This document shows positions 17,694 to 25,914 of a DNA stretch of 64,000 bases, one piece after another. The DNA comes from Rhizobacter terrae (lineage in GTDB: Bacteria; Pseudomonadota; Gammaproteobacteria; Burkholderiales; Burkholderiaceae_C): positions 1,240,001 through 1,304,000 of the forward strand of contig NZ_QUSW01000001.1 in assembly GCF_003852895.1 (NCBI RefSeq). The letters run 5' to 3'. The notes under the pieces are model-generated. The model was not told the DNA's origin. It saw only the letters and a program-made list of their open reading frames with translations, and searched no databases. Made by a program: the position numbers and the translations under genes. Each line of letters opens with the position of its first letter. Within the stretch, counting starts at the first letter, position 1.

Positions 17694-19288
17694 GTCGGCG
17701 CTCCATTCATCGCTGAATCGTGTTCCTCCACGCGAGGCGCCTCTTCTTCCGGCAGCCAGCACTCGAAGCTCGACCCGCCGTGGCCGCGCTGACGCAGCTT
17801 GAGTTCGCCGCCGTGTGCACGCGCGATCGCACGGCACACGGCCAGGCCCACGCCGGCGCCACGCTGCGCGGCGCTGTTCGTGCTGCTGGACCGCCAGTCG
17901 CCACGCTGGAAGACATCGAAGATCCTTTCGCGCCAAGCGGGCTCGATGCCCGATCCGCGGTCGCGAACGGCGAAGACGATGTGGTGTCCCTGCCTGCGCA
18001 CGGTCAATTCGACCGGGGCCGGCGCGTCGCTGTATTTCAGTGCGTTGTCGACGAGGTTCTCCAGCATCTGCGCAAACAGCACCGCGTCGCAGCGGACCAG
18101 CGGCAAGTCCGGCTCAGTCCACACCTTCAACCGACGATCCGGGTCGTGCCGGCGGGCCCGGCCGGCCACCGCTCCGGCCAGTTCATCCGCCGATTCCCAG
18201 TCGAGGTGCAATTTCACCCCCGGCGCGTCCAGCCTCACGAGCTGCAGGGTGTTGTCGGTCAATCGGCTGAGCTGGTGGGTCTCCGCCACGATGCTCTGTG
18301 CGAGCCGTTCGCGCTGTTCAGGGGCGAGCTTGTTGCCCACGTCACGCAGCGAGGACGCTGCGCCCATGATGGCCGCGAGCGGCGTGCGGTAGTCGTGGGA
18401 GATGGCCGCCAGCAGTGCATTGCGAACCGCTTGTCCCTGGGCATGGGCTTGCGCCGCTTCGGCCTCGCGCTGGGTCTGCGCACGATGCAGCAATTGACCC
18501 ATCTGGTCGCACAAGGCCTGCGCCTGCGTCAGCGCATCGGGAGCGGCCATCTGCTTTTGACTGACTGGAATCAAGGCTGCACCGAACGCCTCGTCTTCCC
18601 CGCCACGCAGCGGCAGATACAGCGCCGGCAACTCCGGCTCGCAGCCGGTGCCAGGGCCGAACTGCTTGCACAGGCGCATGCAGTGCCGCATCCCCGCAAG
18701 CTCGTCAGCGTTGGGGGCGTCGACGGCGATGACTTCACTCGCCTCGCCATCCATCGCTGCATGGCTTCGCAGCAGCAGCTTCGGCTCTTGCCCCAGCAGG
18801 TCCTTCAGGGCCATGTGCAAGGCTTTCCCGCGCTGCAGCGGGTCTTCCGCTTCACGCAAGGCGTCCCCCAGTGCACGCATCTGATCGGCATGCCGCGCGT
18901 TGCGTCGAGCCCGGCTCGCCAGCACGCGGCCACGCGCGAGCAGGCCCGAGACGACCCAGCTCAGCACGACGATCTCCAGCAGCAACAGCACGTCTTCGGT
19001 CATGTCGACGCGCAGGGTGTACTTCGGGGTCACGAAGAAATAGTCAAACGCAAGCACCGCCGCCACCGTCGTCGCGAGCGAAGACACGAGGGGCAGCCAG
19101 ATGGCGGCGAGGGCCGACGCCAGGACCAGCGTGATCGCGACCTGGGCCAGCCCGATGCGGCGCTCGAAATAGACCATCAGCGCCCACGCCACGGCCCAGA
19201 CCGCCGAGGCCCATGCCCAGCGCCACCTTGCCAGCCGCGCCGGTGCGATCGAGGAATCGTCCATCATGGTGGCAACCGTACCAGACAT
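17690..19288 (-). CDS. Sensor histidine kinase resembling the C-terminal half of KdpD
   Basis: 532 residues from the ATG behind GGAGG. It has a four-helix membrane block of the KdpD/DUF4118 type (about residues 20-115; FDYFFVTPKYTLRV), a GAF-like cytosolic region with several Cys (HCMRLCKQFGPGTGCEPE), an H box with H298 (AISHDYRTPLAAIMG) and N/G boxes for ATP (NLVDNALKYS, DRGSGIEP, GAGVGLAVCRAI). The roughly 400-residue N-terminal KdpD/Usp part of E. coli KdpD is absent. It likely reads a membrane or envelope cue for the adjoining ABC/OmpA system. The Cys cluster could be redox- or metal-sensitive; that is speculation. Confidence 0.85.
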   Translation of the reverse strand: MSGTVATMMDDSSIAPARLARWRWAWASAVWAVAWALMVYFERRIGLAQVAITLVLASALAAIWLPLVSSLATTVAAVLAFDYFFVTPKYTLRVDMTEDVLLLLEIVVLSWVVSGLLARGRVLASRARRNARHADQMRALGDALREAEDPLQRGKALHMALKDLLGQEPKLLLRSHAAMDGEASEVIAVDAPNADELAGMRHCMRLCKQFGPGTGCEPELPALYLPLRGGEDEAFGAALIPVSQKQMAAPDALTQAQALCDQMGQLLHRAQTQREAEAAQAHAQGQAVRNALLAAISHDYRTPLAAIMGAASSLRDVGNKLAPEQRERLAQSIVAETHQLSRLTDNTLQLVRLDAPGVKLHLDWESADELAGAVAGRARRHDPDRRLKVWTEPDLPLVRCDAVLFAQMLENLVDNALKYSDAPAPVELTVRRQGHHIVFAVRDRGSGIEPAWRERIFDVFQRGDWRSSSTNSAAQRGAGVGLAVCRAIARAHGGELKLRQRGHGGSSFECWLPEEEAPRVEEHDSAMNGAPT

Positions 19289-19371
19289 TCCAGCCTCCAG
19301 GCGCACGCCCATGAATGCATCCAGGCGCTGCAGCCATGACCTTCGCAGCGCCTGGCTGCGCCCCCACCGGT

Positions 19372-20193
19372 TCACAGGGTTGCGAAGCGGCCTTTCAACG
19401 CCGCCGCCATCTCGAAGAACTCCTTGCGCGACTCGATGTCCGGGTCCCACGCAAGCCCCATCTCGGCCAGGTTGTAGACCTCCTTGATCGACGCCCCTGA
19501 GATCAGCTTGCCATCGGCATTGCGCTCGCGGCCGAGCACCCACAGCGTGTCCGCGATGCGGATGGCGCTCTCCACATCGTGCGTCACCACGATGATGGTG
19601 TTCAGCTCGTTCGTCATCGAGACCCGGATGATCGTCTCGCACACCTTCGTCTTGGCCAGCGGGTCCAGGCCCGAGAACGGCTCGTCCATCAGCAGGAAGT
19701 GCGAGCTGCACAACAGCTGCTGGGCAATGGCCACGCGCTGGCGCTGGCCGCCCGAGAGTGCCAGCGGATACGACTTCGCGGTGTCCACCATTTCGAACTC
19801 TTCCAGCAAGGCCAGGCACCGCTGCCGGGCTTGTTCCGCGGTGTCGCTGGTCTTGCTCGCTGCCACCATCAGGTTGCCCCACACGGTCCGGTGATTGAAC
19901 AGGGGGTAGTTCTGGGCCACCACGCCCACTTCGCCAGGTTGCACCTCGCGCTGAGCGCCGTTGAGGCGCACGCTTCCCGAGGTCGGCCTTTGCAGGCCGG
20001 CGATGCAACGGAAAAGCTGCGACTTGCCGACACCGGAAGGCCCCAGCAGGCACACGACCTGGCCCTGCTGCATGCCTTCGCGCTGGATGTTGTCGATCGT
20101 GCCGCTCACGGCCTCGAGGATGGGCCTGTCGTAGCTCACGCACACCTTGTCGATGGTGAGCAGGCGTTGGCCGAGGGTGTACGGATGCTTCAT
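19372..20193 (-). CDS. ABC ATPase (NitT/TauT-like) of the OmpA-linked system
   Basis: 273 residues. Walker A is LLGPSGVGKSQLFRCIAG (Gln where Thr is usual after KS), the Q-loop is VVAQNYPLF, the signature is LSGGQRQRVAIAQQL and Walker B is FLLMDEPFSGLDP. The C-terminal 40 residues (IKEVYNLAEMGLAWDPDIESRKEFFEM) extend beyond the core and are unlike common TauB/SsuB. It is immediately downstream of the permease on the same strand. The energy-coupling role is clear; whether it transports a solute or drives an envelope process is open. Confidence 0.85.
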   Translation of the reverse strand: MKHPYTLGQRLLTIDKVCVSYDRPILEAVSGTIDNIQREGMQQGQVVCLLGPSGVGKSQLFRCIAGLQRPTSGSVRLNGAQREVQPGEVGVVAQNYPLFNHRTVWGNLMVAASKTSDTAEQARQRCLALLEEFEMVDTAKSYPLALSGGQRQRVAIAQQLLCSSHFLLMDEPFSGLDPLAKTKVCETIIRVSMTNELNTIIVVTHDVESAIRIADTLWVLGRERNADGKLISGASIKEVYNLAEMGLAWDPDIESRKEFFEMAAALKGRFATL

Positions 20194-20201
20194 GGCGGGG
20201 C

Positions 20202-20993
20202 TCACGCTGAGATTCCTTCCTTGCCCAGCCTGCCGTACGGGCACAACGAGTCCTTCAGCAGCGACAGCAGGAAGTCCTGCCCCAGCCCGTAGGTCAGGAT
20301 CGTCAGCTGGATCGCGAAGACACCGGCCAGCAGGAAGTAGCGGTTCTGGTTCAGCAACATCGCGCCCACACCGCCTTCCGACCGGGTCATGCCTTCCACC
20401 AGCGTCAGGAGCGTCCAGCCGACGGCGGCGTTCTGACGCATCAGGTCCAGGATGACATCCGCCTTGCCCAGCACGACGACTTCCGCTGTGATCCGCCAGT
20501 GCCGCATGCCCAGCGTCCGGCAGTGGTCGATGCGCTCGCGCGGGGTGGCCGCGATCTCTGCCAGCAGCGAGGTCACCATGAACACGAACATGCCGAACGA
20601 GAGGATCGCCACGCGCAGCGAGTGCGCGTCGCCGGATGCGAGCATGAACACGTAGGTGAGGCCGGCGAAGCCCAGGAACCGCATGGCCGCCGACAGCCTT
20701 GCCGCCGGCATGAACACCGGTGCAGTGCCCAGGCAGGCCACGACGACAGCCGCCAGTGTGGACACGAGCAAGGCAACGACGCTCACCTTGACGCTGGCCC
20801 ACAACTCGAACAGCAGTCCCTGCCGCTGGACCAGATCGATCCACGCGCGGGCCACCTCCATCGGGGACGGGAGCGTCGTGGATCCGCTCATGGCCCACAG
20901 CGCGATGGCCAGGCAGGCCTGGACGATCAGCGTCAGCTGGAGCCAGCGCGCCCGCACGGGCGTGAACGGGAGAAAGAGGTTGACGGCTTTCAC
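20202..20993 (-). CDS. ABC permease (SsuC/TauC-like) of the OmpA-linked system
   Basis: 263 residues with about six membrane helices and a BPD_transp_1-type cytosolic loop (HCRTLGMRHWRITAEVVVLGKADVILDLMRQ) where the EAA motif should be; the motif is poorly conserved. It has an arginine-rich start and a leading helix. It lies 8 bases from the ATPase gene and 57 bases after the substrate-binding/OmpA gene, so one operon is likely. Confidence 0.85.
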   Translation of the reverse strand: MKAVNLFLPFTPVRARWLQLTLIVQACLAIALWAMSGSTTLPSPMEVARAWIDLVQRQGLLFELWASVKVSVVALLVSTLAAVVVACLGTAPVFMPAARLSAAMRFLGFAGLTYVFMLASGDAHSLRVAILSFGMFVFMVTSLLAEIAATPRERIDHCRTLGMRHWRITAEVVVLGKADVILDLMRQNAAVGWTLLTLVEGMTRSEGGVGAMLLNQNRYFLLAGVFAIQLTILTYGLGQDFLLSLLKDSLCPYGRLGKEGISA

Positions 20994-21050
20994 GGTGCTT
21001 CTCGCGACGGATCGTCCGCACGATGGCTGGCGGGCGATCCGTCCATCGCA

Positions 21051-22838
21051 TCACTCGGTGCGGATCAGCGCGATGTCGACACGGCGGTTCTTCGCGCGGC
21101 CTTCTGCGGTGGCGTTGGCCGCCACCGGCTGCTGGTCCCCGTACGCGCGGGTCCGCACGCGATCCTTCGGGAACGACGAAGGCGCGTTGGCCTGCAGCCA
21201 GCTGCTGACCGCGTCGGCACGGCGCTTGGACAGGACCAGGTTCGACGCCGAGTCGCCCACGTTGTCGGTGTGGCCTGCGATCTGCACCGCCAGCCCGGAC
21301 ACGGCCACCTGGTCGATCATCTGCTCGAGCACGGGAATGGCTTCCGGCCGGAAGCTCGCCTTGCCGGTGTCGAACTCGATCGCCCACGAGCGCTTCGCGA
21401 AGGTCGAGGTCGCCGGCGCATTCGCTTCGAAGACGGGCGTGGCGGGTTTCGCGGCAGCGGCAGCGGTGGCGCTGGCGGCGAGCGACTGCAGGTAGCTGGT
21501 GTTCACCACCGACTCGTACGGCAGCACGGCCGGCATTTCCTCCGGATAGAGGTCATGGGCAATGCCGCCATAGACGGTGTAGACGCGCTTGTACAGGCTG
21601 TCGTTGCCGTTCAGGCCGAACAGGTACAGGTTGTCCGCCAGGTTGTTGGTGGTCGAGCCGCCCAGCCTGATGTCCAGGCCCTTCGCGTCCTTTTCCACCA
21701 CGCCGCGGTGGTACTTGGCCCACCACTCGGGCGTCTGCTCGCGCATCACCCTGGCCATCACCTTGGACGCCGCCAGCAGGTTGGCATCGCTCGCCTTCAC
21801 TGCATCGCTGGCATCGAAGGCGGCCGCCAGCATGTTGCGGACGAACGGGGCGTTCTGCGCCATCCACTGCTTGTTGCCGATGATGGCCGCCGGCATCTGC
21901 CACATGTACTCCTTGGTCGATGCGACGGCCGCGAGGCCCCCCACCTCGCGGGCGACCTTCACGTCGCCAGGCGTCCAGGTGGCGGTGCCGTTCTGGCAGA
22001 CCTTCTGGGTGGCGCCCGTGGCCCGGCCATTGCGCACCACAGGGCGGGTTTCACAGGCTCCCTTGCTTGCGGCGATCAGCTTCTCGTCGGCTTCCGTGAA
22101 CGCGCCGACCGACACGAAGTTCATCGCATCGGGGTCGTAGGTCTTCGGGTCCGGGTTGACCGGGATCTTGTTGTCCGAGGCGTACTTGATGCAGATGTTC
22201 CAGTCGCCGTCGCGAAGGACGGCACCGATCAGCGAGCCGCGCGCCTTCTGCGGGTCGGCCGCGACTTCCGCAGGCAGCATGCACTTGTCTTCGCCTCGCG
22301 AGTAGCCGAGCGCACCGACGACTTCGATTTGCTGGCCCATCTTGGCCAGGGCGGCCTGGGCGGAGGCTGCGTAGCCCGGCAGCGCATCGCCCATGATGAC
22401 GACGAACGCGGCGCCCTTGGCCGGACGTGCCACGCCGGCGGCAACCTCGGCCGCGAAGAGTGCCTGCTCGGCCACCATCTGGGCGTAGTCGTCCTGGCGC
22501 TCCAACGCCAGGCGAACGCCACGGCGAGCCATGAGGCTGCCGGCGCTGGTGGTCGAGTCACCGTTGGCGTAGGCCAGGCCTGCCACCGCATTCCACGGCA
22601 ACACCAGCGTGCGCGCCGTGTAGTCGCCCGTGGCCGCGGCCATCGGCGCCGGCCCGAGCGCGATCGGGCCTGCCGCGGGGGCAGCGGAGCCTGCGACGGG
22701 CACATCCACATGAGCCGGCACCGCGCTCGCAGTCACGTTCTGTGCGTGCATGTACTGGACGTATCGGTTGAGGCCATACCAGCTGCCGGCGACAGCGGTC
22801 ACGATGAGAAGAAGTCTCGGGAGGGGCTTGAGTGCCAT
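21051..22838 (-). CDS. Substrate-binding-like protein fused to an OmpA peptidoglycan-binding domain
   Basis: 595 residues. A single N-terminal membrane helix (LPRLLLIVTAVAGSWYGL) anchors it. Residues about 65-450 look like a periplasmic solute-binding domain of the phosphate/NMT1 type (GDSTTSAGSLM, RPAKGAAFVVIMG, NICIKYASDNKIPVNPDP). Residues about 475-595 form an OmpA C-terminal domain (IEFDTGKASFRPEAIPVLEQM, IAGHTDNVGDS, NLVLSKRRADAVSSWL, NRRVDIAL). The fusion would tie a binding protein to peptidoglycan, fixing it near the partner permease. Such fusions are named in databases as phosphate ABC substrate-binding/OmpA proteins, but their job is unknown to me. The start has AAGGAAA upstream. 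Confidence 0.85.
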   Translation of the reverse strand: MALKPLPRLLLIVTAVAGSWYGLNRYVQYMHAQNVTASAVPAHVDVPVAGSAAPAAGPIALGPAPMAAATGDYTARTLVLPWNAVAGLAYANGDSTTSAGSLMARRGVRLALERQDDYAQMVAEQALFAAEVAAGVARPAKGAAFVVIMGDALPGYAASAQAALAKMGQQIEVVGALGYSRGEDKCMLPAEVAADPQKARGSLIGAVLRDGDWNICIKYASDNKIPVNPDPKTYDPDAMNFVSVGAFTEADEKLIAASKGACETRPVVRNGRATGATQKVCQNGTATWTPGDVKVAREVGGLAAVASTKEYMWQMPAAIIGNKQWMAQNAPFVRNMLAAAFDASDAVKASDANLLAASKVMARVMREQTPEWWAKYHRGVVEKDAKGLDIRLGGSTTNNLADNLYLFGLNGNDSLYKRVYTVYGGIAHDLYPEEMPAVLPYESVVNTSYLQSLAASATAAAAAKPATPVFEANAPATSTFAKRSWAIEFDTGKASFRPEAIPVLEQMIDQVAVSGLAVQIAGHTDNVGDSASNLVLSKRRADAVSSWLQANAPSSFPKDRVRTRAYGDQQPVAANATAEGRAKNRRVDIALIRTE

Positions 22839-22872
22839 GATGTTTCCTTTCACATTCAGTCTTGAAGTCGGC

Positions 22873-23913
22873 TCACTTGCTGGCCTTGCCGAACCAGTCC
22901 AGCGCCGGCGCGTCGGTGCTTGCGGTGCCCTGCTGGGTAGTTCCACCGCGCGGCGGCGAAGCAGCGCTTGCAGGGTTGTTCTCGATCAGCAGGCGCTTGG
23001 CGTCGCCCAGCACGATCGAATCGGCGTTCTTTTCCCAATCGGCCAGGAGCTCGACGGCTTGTTGCTCGTACACGCCGTTGCGCAGGTCGATGGACTGCAT
23101 GAAGGTGTCGGACATCCGCACGAAGTCCTCGATCTCGCCGATGCGCATGGCGTAGTCGGCAGCGACGTACTCGCTGGCCATGTCGTACATCTGCCTGGCG
23201 CTCGGGTCGCCATGGATGATGGCCATGGCCGACTTCATCGCGGAGTACGCTTCCTTGGCCATCGCGCGCTTGCGCTCCTTGACGGCAACCTCCTGCGTCA
23301 TGTCCTCGATGAGGAAGCTCGACACCTCCTGGTACTTCACGAGCACCCGGTGAAGGAGCTCCATCTTCGCGAGCAAGTCCTGGTACGTCAGGTTGGCCTC
23401 GGCCATGCGGCCCGCCTTGCGCGACTGCGCCGCGGCGACCATCGTCAGCCCCTTGCGCCTGGCCTCGCTGACGAGACCCAGCGCGCCTGACTTCACCTGG
23501 TCGTTGCTCGCGATCTCTTCCTTGCAGGCGCGGATCATTCCGGACAGGCGCGAGACGCGTGCGTTCATGTCGACCAGCTTCTTCTTCAGCTCCTCGACGT
23601 AGTTCTTCATGATCCCGATGGGATCAATCTCCACGAAGACCTGCGTGAGCCGGCGCATGGCGCTCATGTAGGCCCAGGCTCCGAGCCGCCAGAAGCGCCT
23701 GTCCGTGATCACGAAGCCCAGGCACACCGCGACCACGCCAAGCACGCCGGCGTAGATGGTGTTTTCCAGCAGCGTGATGAGCGCAGGCAGCGCCTTGTAG
23801 AGCAGGTATCCGGCGCCCCCCACGAGGGCGACACCCACCACCTGCCCGGTGACGCCCTCCTTGCGTTCCCAGAAGCTCTTGGGCTTGTAGTCCATGGGGA
23901 CCATGTCGTTCAT
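22873..23913 (-). CDS. Membrane-anchored coiled-coil protein of the OmpA-linked system
   Basis: 346 residues from the second of two nearby ATGs; the first (23919) has no room for the AAGGA site. Two membrane helices (about 20-45 and 50-70) form a hairpin, followed by a long, charged, mostly helical region (about 95-300; KNYVEELKKKLVDMNARVSRL, then KAGRMAEANLTYQDLLAKMELL), somewhat reminiscent of PspA/IM30-type coiled coils, and a disordered tail. No enzymatic motif. It sits between a soluble coiled-coil protein and the OmpA fusion. I do not recognise a named family; a scaffold role at the inner membrane is inferred. Confidence 0.7.
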   Translation of the reverse strand: MNDMVPMDYKPKSFWERKEGVTGQVVGVALVGGAGYLLYKALPALITLLENTIYAGVLGVVAVCLGFVITDRRFWRLGAWAYMSAMRRLTQVFVEIDPIGIMKNYVEELKKKLVDMNARVSRLSGMIRACKEEIASNDQVKSGALGLVSEARRKGLTMVAAAQSRKAGRMAEANLTYQDLLAKMELLHRVLVKYQEVSSFLIEDMTQEVAVKERKRAMAKEAYSAMKSAMAIIHGDPSARQMYDMASEYVAADYAMRIGEIEDFVRMSDTFMQSIDLRNGVYEQQAVELLADWEKNADSIVLGDAKRLLIENNPASAASPPRGGTTQQGTASTDAPALDWFGKASK

Positions 23914-23966
23914 GTTCATTCCTTGCTGGGCCGCATCGGCCCTTCCGTGTGTTGCGCCTGTCGTGT

Positions 23967-24680
23967 TCAGGCGAGGTGCCGCACGACCGTGGCCTTCGCC
24001 CTGGAGAGGGAGTCCTGCACCGTCGCCGCGGCGGCGTCGAATTGCTGCTTCACGCCTGTCAACTCCTGCCGCCTCGCATCGATCTCCTGGGAGACCTGGG
24101 CCAGTCGCTCGCGGTCTCTTGCCACCGTGGCTTCGATCTGTTGAATGCGAGCGTCGAGTTCCTCGCGCAGGCGTGCCGTCTGCCGAGTGGCTGCATCGAT
24201 GTTGGCGCTCAGCGTCTGGCACTCCGAAGACCGGGTGCCGATCTCGACGCGTTCCTTCTCCCGCAACTGCGCGGCGAAGCGCCCCACCTCTGCCTCGAGC
24301 GCCTGCATGTGCTGCATGTCGATCGACTGAACGACCTGCTCGACCGAGCGCGAGCCCTTGATCAGCGCGTAGGCCGCCTGATAGCGCATGCGCTCGTCGG
24401 AGATGATCGACTCGAGCGGCGCGAGCTTTTCGGTGAGTGCGGTATAGGCCGTCGCCTTCGACAGAACCTGTTCCAGCAATGCCACCGCCATGGGCGACAT
24501 GGGCGCTTGAACGGACGGTTCGGGAGCCGGCCCCGTCGCGGCGACGGGCGCCTTGCCGCCTTGAAGCTTGGCGCGCCGCGCCTGCGCAATCGGATCTTCG
24601 TCCGTCAATGCATTCTTCAGGGCGCCCCATAGCTGGGAGCCGAGCCTGTCCCTGTTGTCCGTGTCTGTGGTGTCCGTCAT
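23967..24680 (-). CDS. Soluble coiled-coil protein, first gene of the OmpA-linked unit
   Basis: 237 residues, no signal peptide or membrane helix. The N-terminal 60 residues are Pro/Ala-rich and probably flexible. Residues about 100-230 are a nearly continuous coiled coil with heptad spacing (LEAEVGRFAAQLREKERVEI, then RLREELDARIQQIEATVARD). It is the promoter-proximal gene of the seven-gene minus-strand unit. It could polymerise or dock on the membrane coiled-coil protein next door. Function unknown. Confidence 0.7.
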   Translation of the reverse strand: MTDTTDTDNRDRLGSQLWGALKNALTDEDPIAQARRAKLQGGKAPVAATGPAPEPSVQAPMSPMAVALLEQVLSKATAYTALTEKLAPLESIISDERMRYQAAYALIKGSRSVEQVVQSIDMQHMQALEAEVGRFAAQLREKERVEIGTRSSECQTLSANIDAATRQTARLREELDARIQQIEATVARDRERLAQVSQEIDARRQELTGVKQQFDAAAATVQDSLSRAKATVVRHLA

Positions 24681-24892
24681 GGCTTGCGCCTTTCAACCCG
24701 TTGGGCGCTGCGGTCAGCGCATGGGCGTGACTACACCAGTGCGTGCGTCAGGGCCGCATATGACGGCGTTAGGAATCCATAAGTGCCCTGGGGTCGCCTC
24801 GAGCATGCGCATCAGGGCCTTCGCGTCGAAAGCCTGGGACGAGTGGTTGCTTTCAGGTAGGCTGCCGAGCCGTCTTGTCGCGAGGAGATTGC
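24681..24892. other. Divergent promoter region between the seven-gene unit and the GH5 pseudogene
   Basis: These 212 bases separate two diverging genes and must hold both promoters. I see no perfect palindrome longer than six bases and no clear sigma-70 pair. CGAGGAGATTGC just before 24893 is the ribosome site of the broken GH5 gene. Confidence 0.5.
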
Positions 24893-25889
24893 ATGCTCTT
24901 GCTCCCCTGGAAAAAGTGGCTGCCGCCATGGCTGCTCAGGCCCCTGTCCGTCATGGCGCGCCTCGGCTTGTGCATCGCCGTGGCGAGCTGCGCGGCGGTC
25001 AAGGCGCCGAACGACCCGTCCTTCAGCCTGGACTCGTTCCCGCCCATGGCCGCCGGTGCGGCACCGGGTGCCTCAGAGCAGGCGTGGGCCGTCGCGAAGT
25101 CGCTGGGGCGAGGCGTCAACTTCGGCAACATGCTGGAGGCACCCACTGAAGGCGCATGGGGCATTCGCGTGGAAGACTCGTTCTACGACAAGGTCGTGGA
25201 GGCCGGATTCCAGAGCGTGCGCCTGCCCGTGCGCTGGAGCAACCACGCCTCGCTGGACGCACAGGCACACATCGACGAAGGGTTTGGCAAGCGCGTGGAC
25301 GCCGTCATCGATGAGCTGCTCAAGCGGCATCTCACGGTGATCGTGAACATGCATCACTATCGGCAGCTCGATGGCGACGCGCTGGACAGCGGAGCTCGCC
25401 GCGCGAGCCTTGCAGGTCGTGCGCCAGTCCAACCCCAAGCGGGTTGTGATGATCGGTCCGACGCAATGGAACAGCGCGAAGGCCTTGAACCAGCTGACCT
25501 TGCCCAATGACCCGGAGCTGATCGTCACGGTCCACAACTACGAGCCCTTCCAGTTCACCCACCAGGGTGCCGAATGGGACAGTCATGCTGCGGCCTGGCT
25601 GGGAACGACCTGCTGTTCACCCGCGCAACAAGAGCAGATGCGAGCTCCCCTGGACATCGCCGCGCAGTGGTCCCGGCAACACCGCTACCCCGTCTACCTC
25701 GGAGAGTTCGGCGCCTATGGCAAGGCCCCGATGGCTTCGCGCCAGGAATTCACCCGGATCATGCGCGACGAAGCGGAACGCCGCGGCATGACCTGGGGCT
25801 ACTGGGAATTCGGCGCAGGGTTCGGCGTGTACGACCCGGGCCGCAAGGCGTGGCGCGCACCGATCCGGGAAGCACTGCTCGGACAGTGA
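24893..25889 (+). pseudogene. Broken GH5 glycoside hydrolase (internal deletion with frameshift)
   Basis: The first frame (24893 to about 25385) encodes a lipoprotein-like signal (LCIAVASCAA) and a normal GH5 start: SLGRGVNFGNMLEAP, FQSVRLPVRWSNHA, VIVNMHHYRQLDGD. The reading then continues only in another frame from about 25383 (WTAELAARALQVVRQSNPKR, ELIVTVHNYEPFQFTHQG, VYLGEFGAYGKAP) to 25889. Roughly 50 residues expected between them, including the acid/base NEP strand, are missing. The nucleophile strand (LGEFG) is kept. This points to a deletion whose length is not a multiple of three, not a single miscall. Originally a beta-1,4-glucanase-type enzyme. Confidence 0.8.
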
Positions 25890-25914
25890 ACGCACCAGCC
25901 CTGTCGACCGTCGA

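Noticed and set aside
22873-24696. A single 607-residue protein covering both coiled-coil genes
   Set aside because: The upstream part of that frame is low-complexity Arg/Ala/Gly with no start signal, and a separate well-formed gene (23967-24680) occupies the region in another frame.
24893-25510. Intact short GH5 enzyme ending at 25510
   Set aside because: After about 25385 this frame loses all GH5 similarity, while the continuation is clear in another frame; the catalytic NEP strand is absent.
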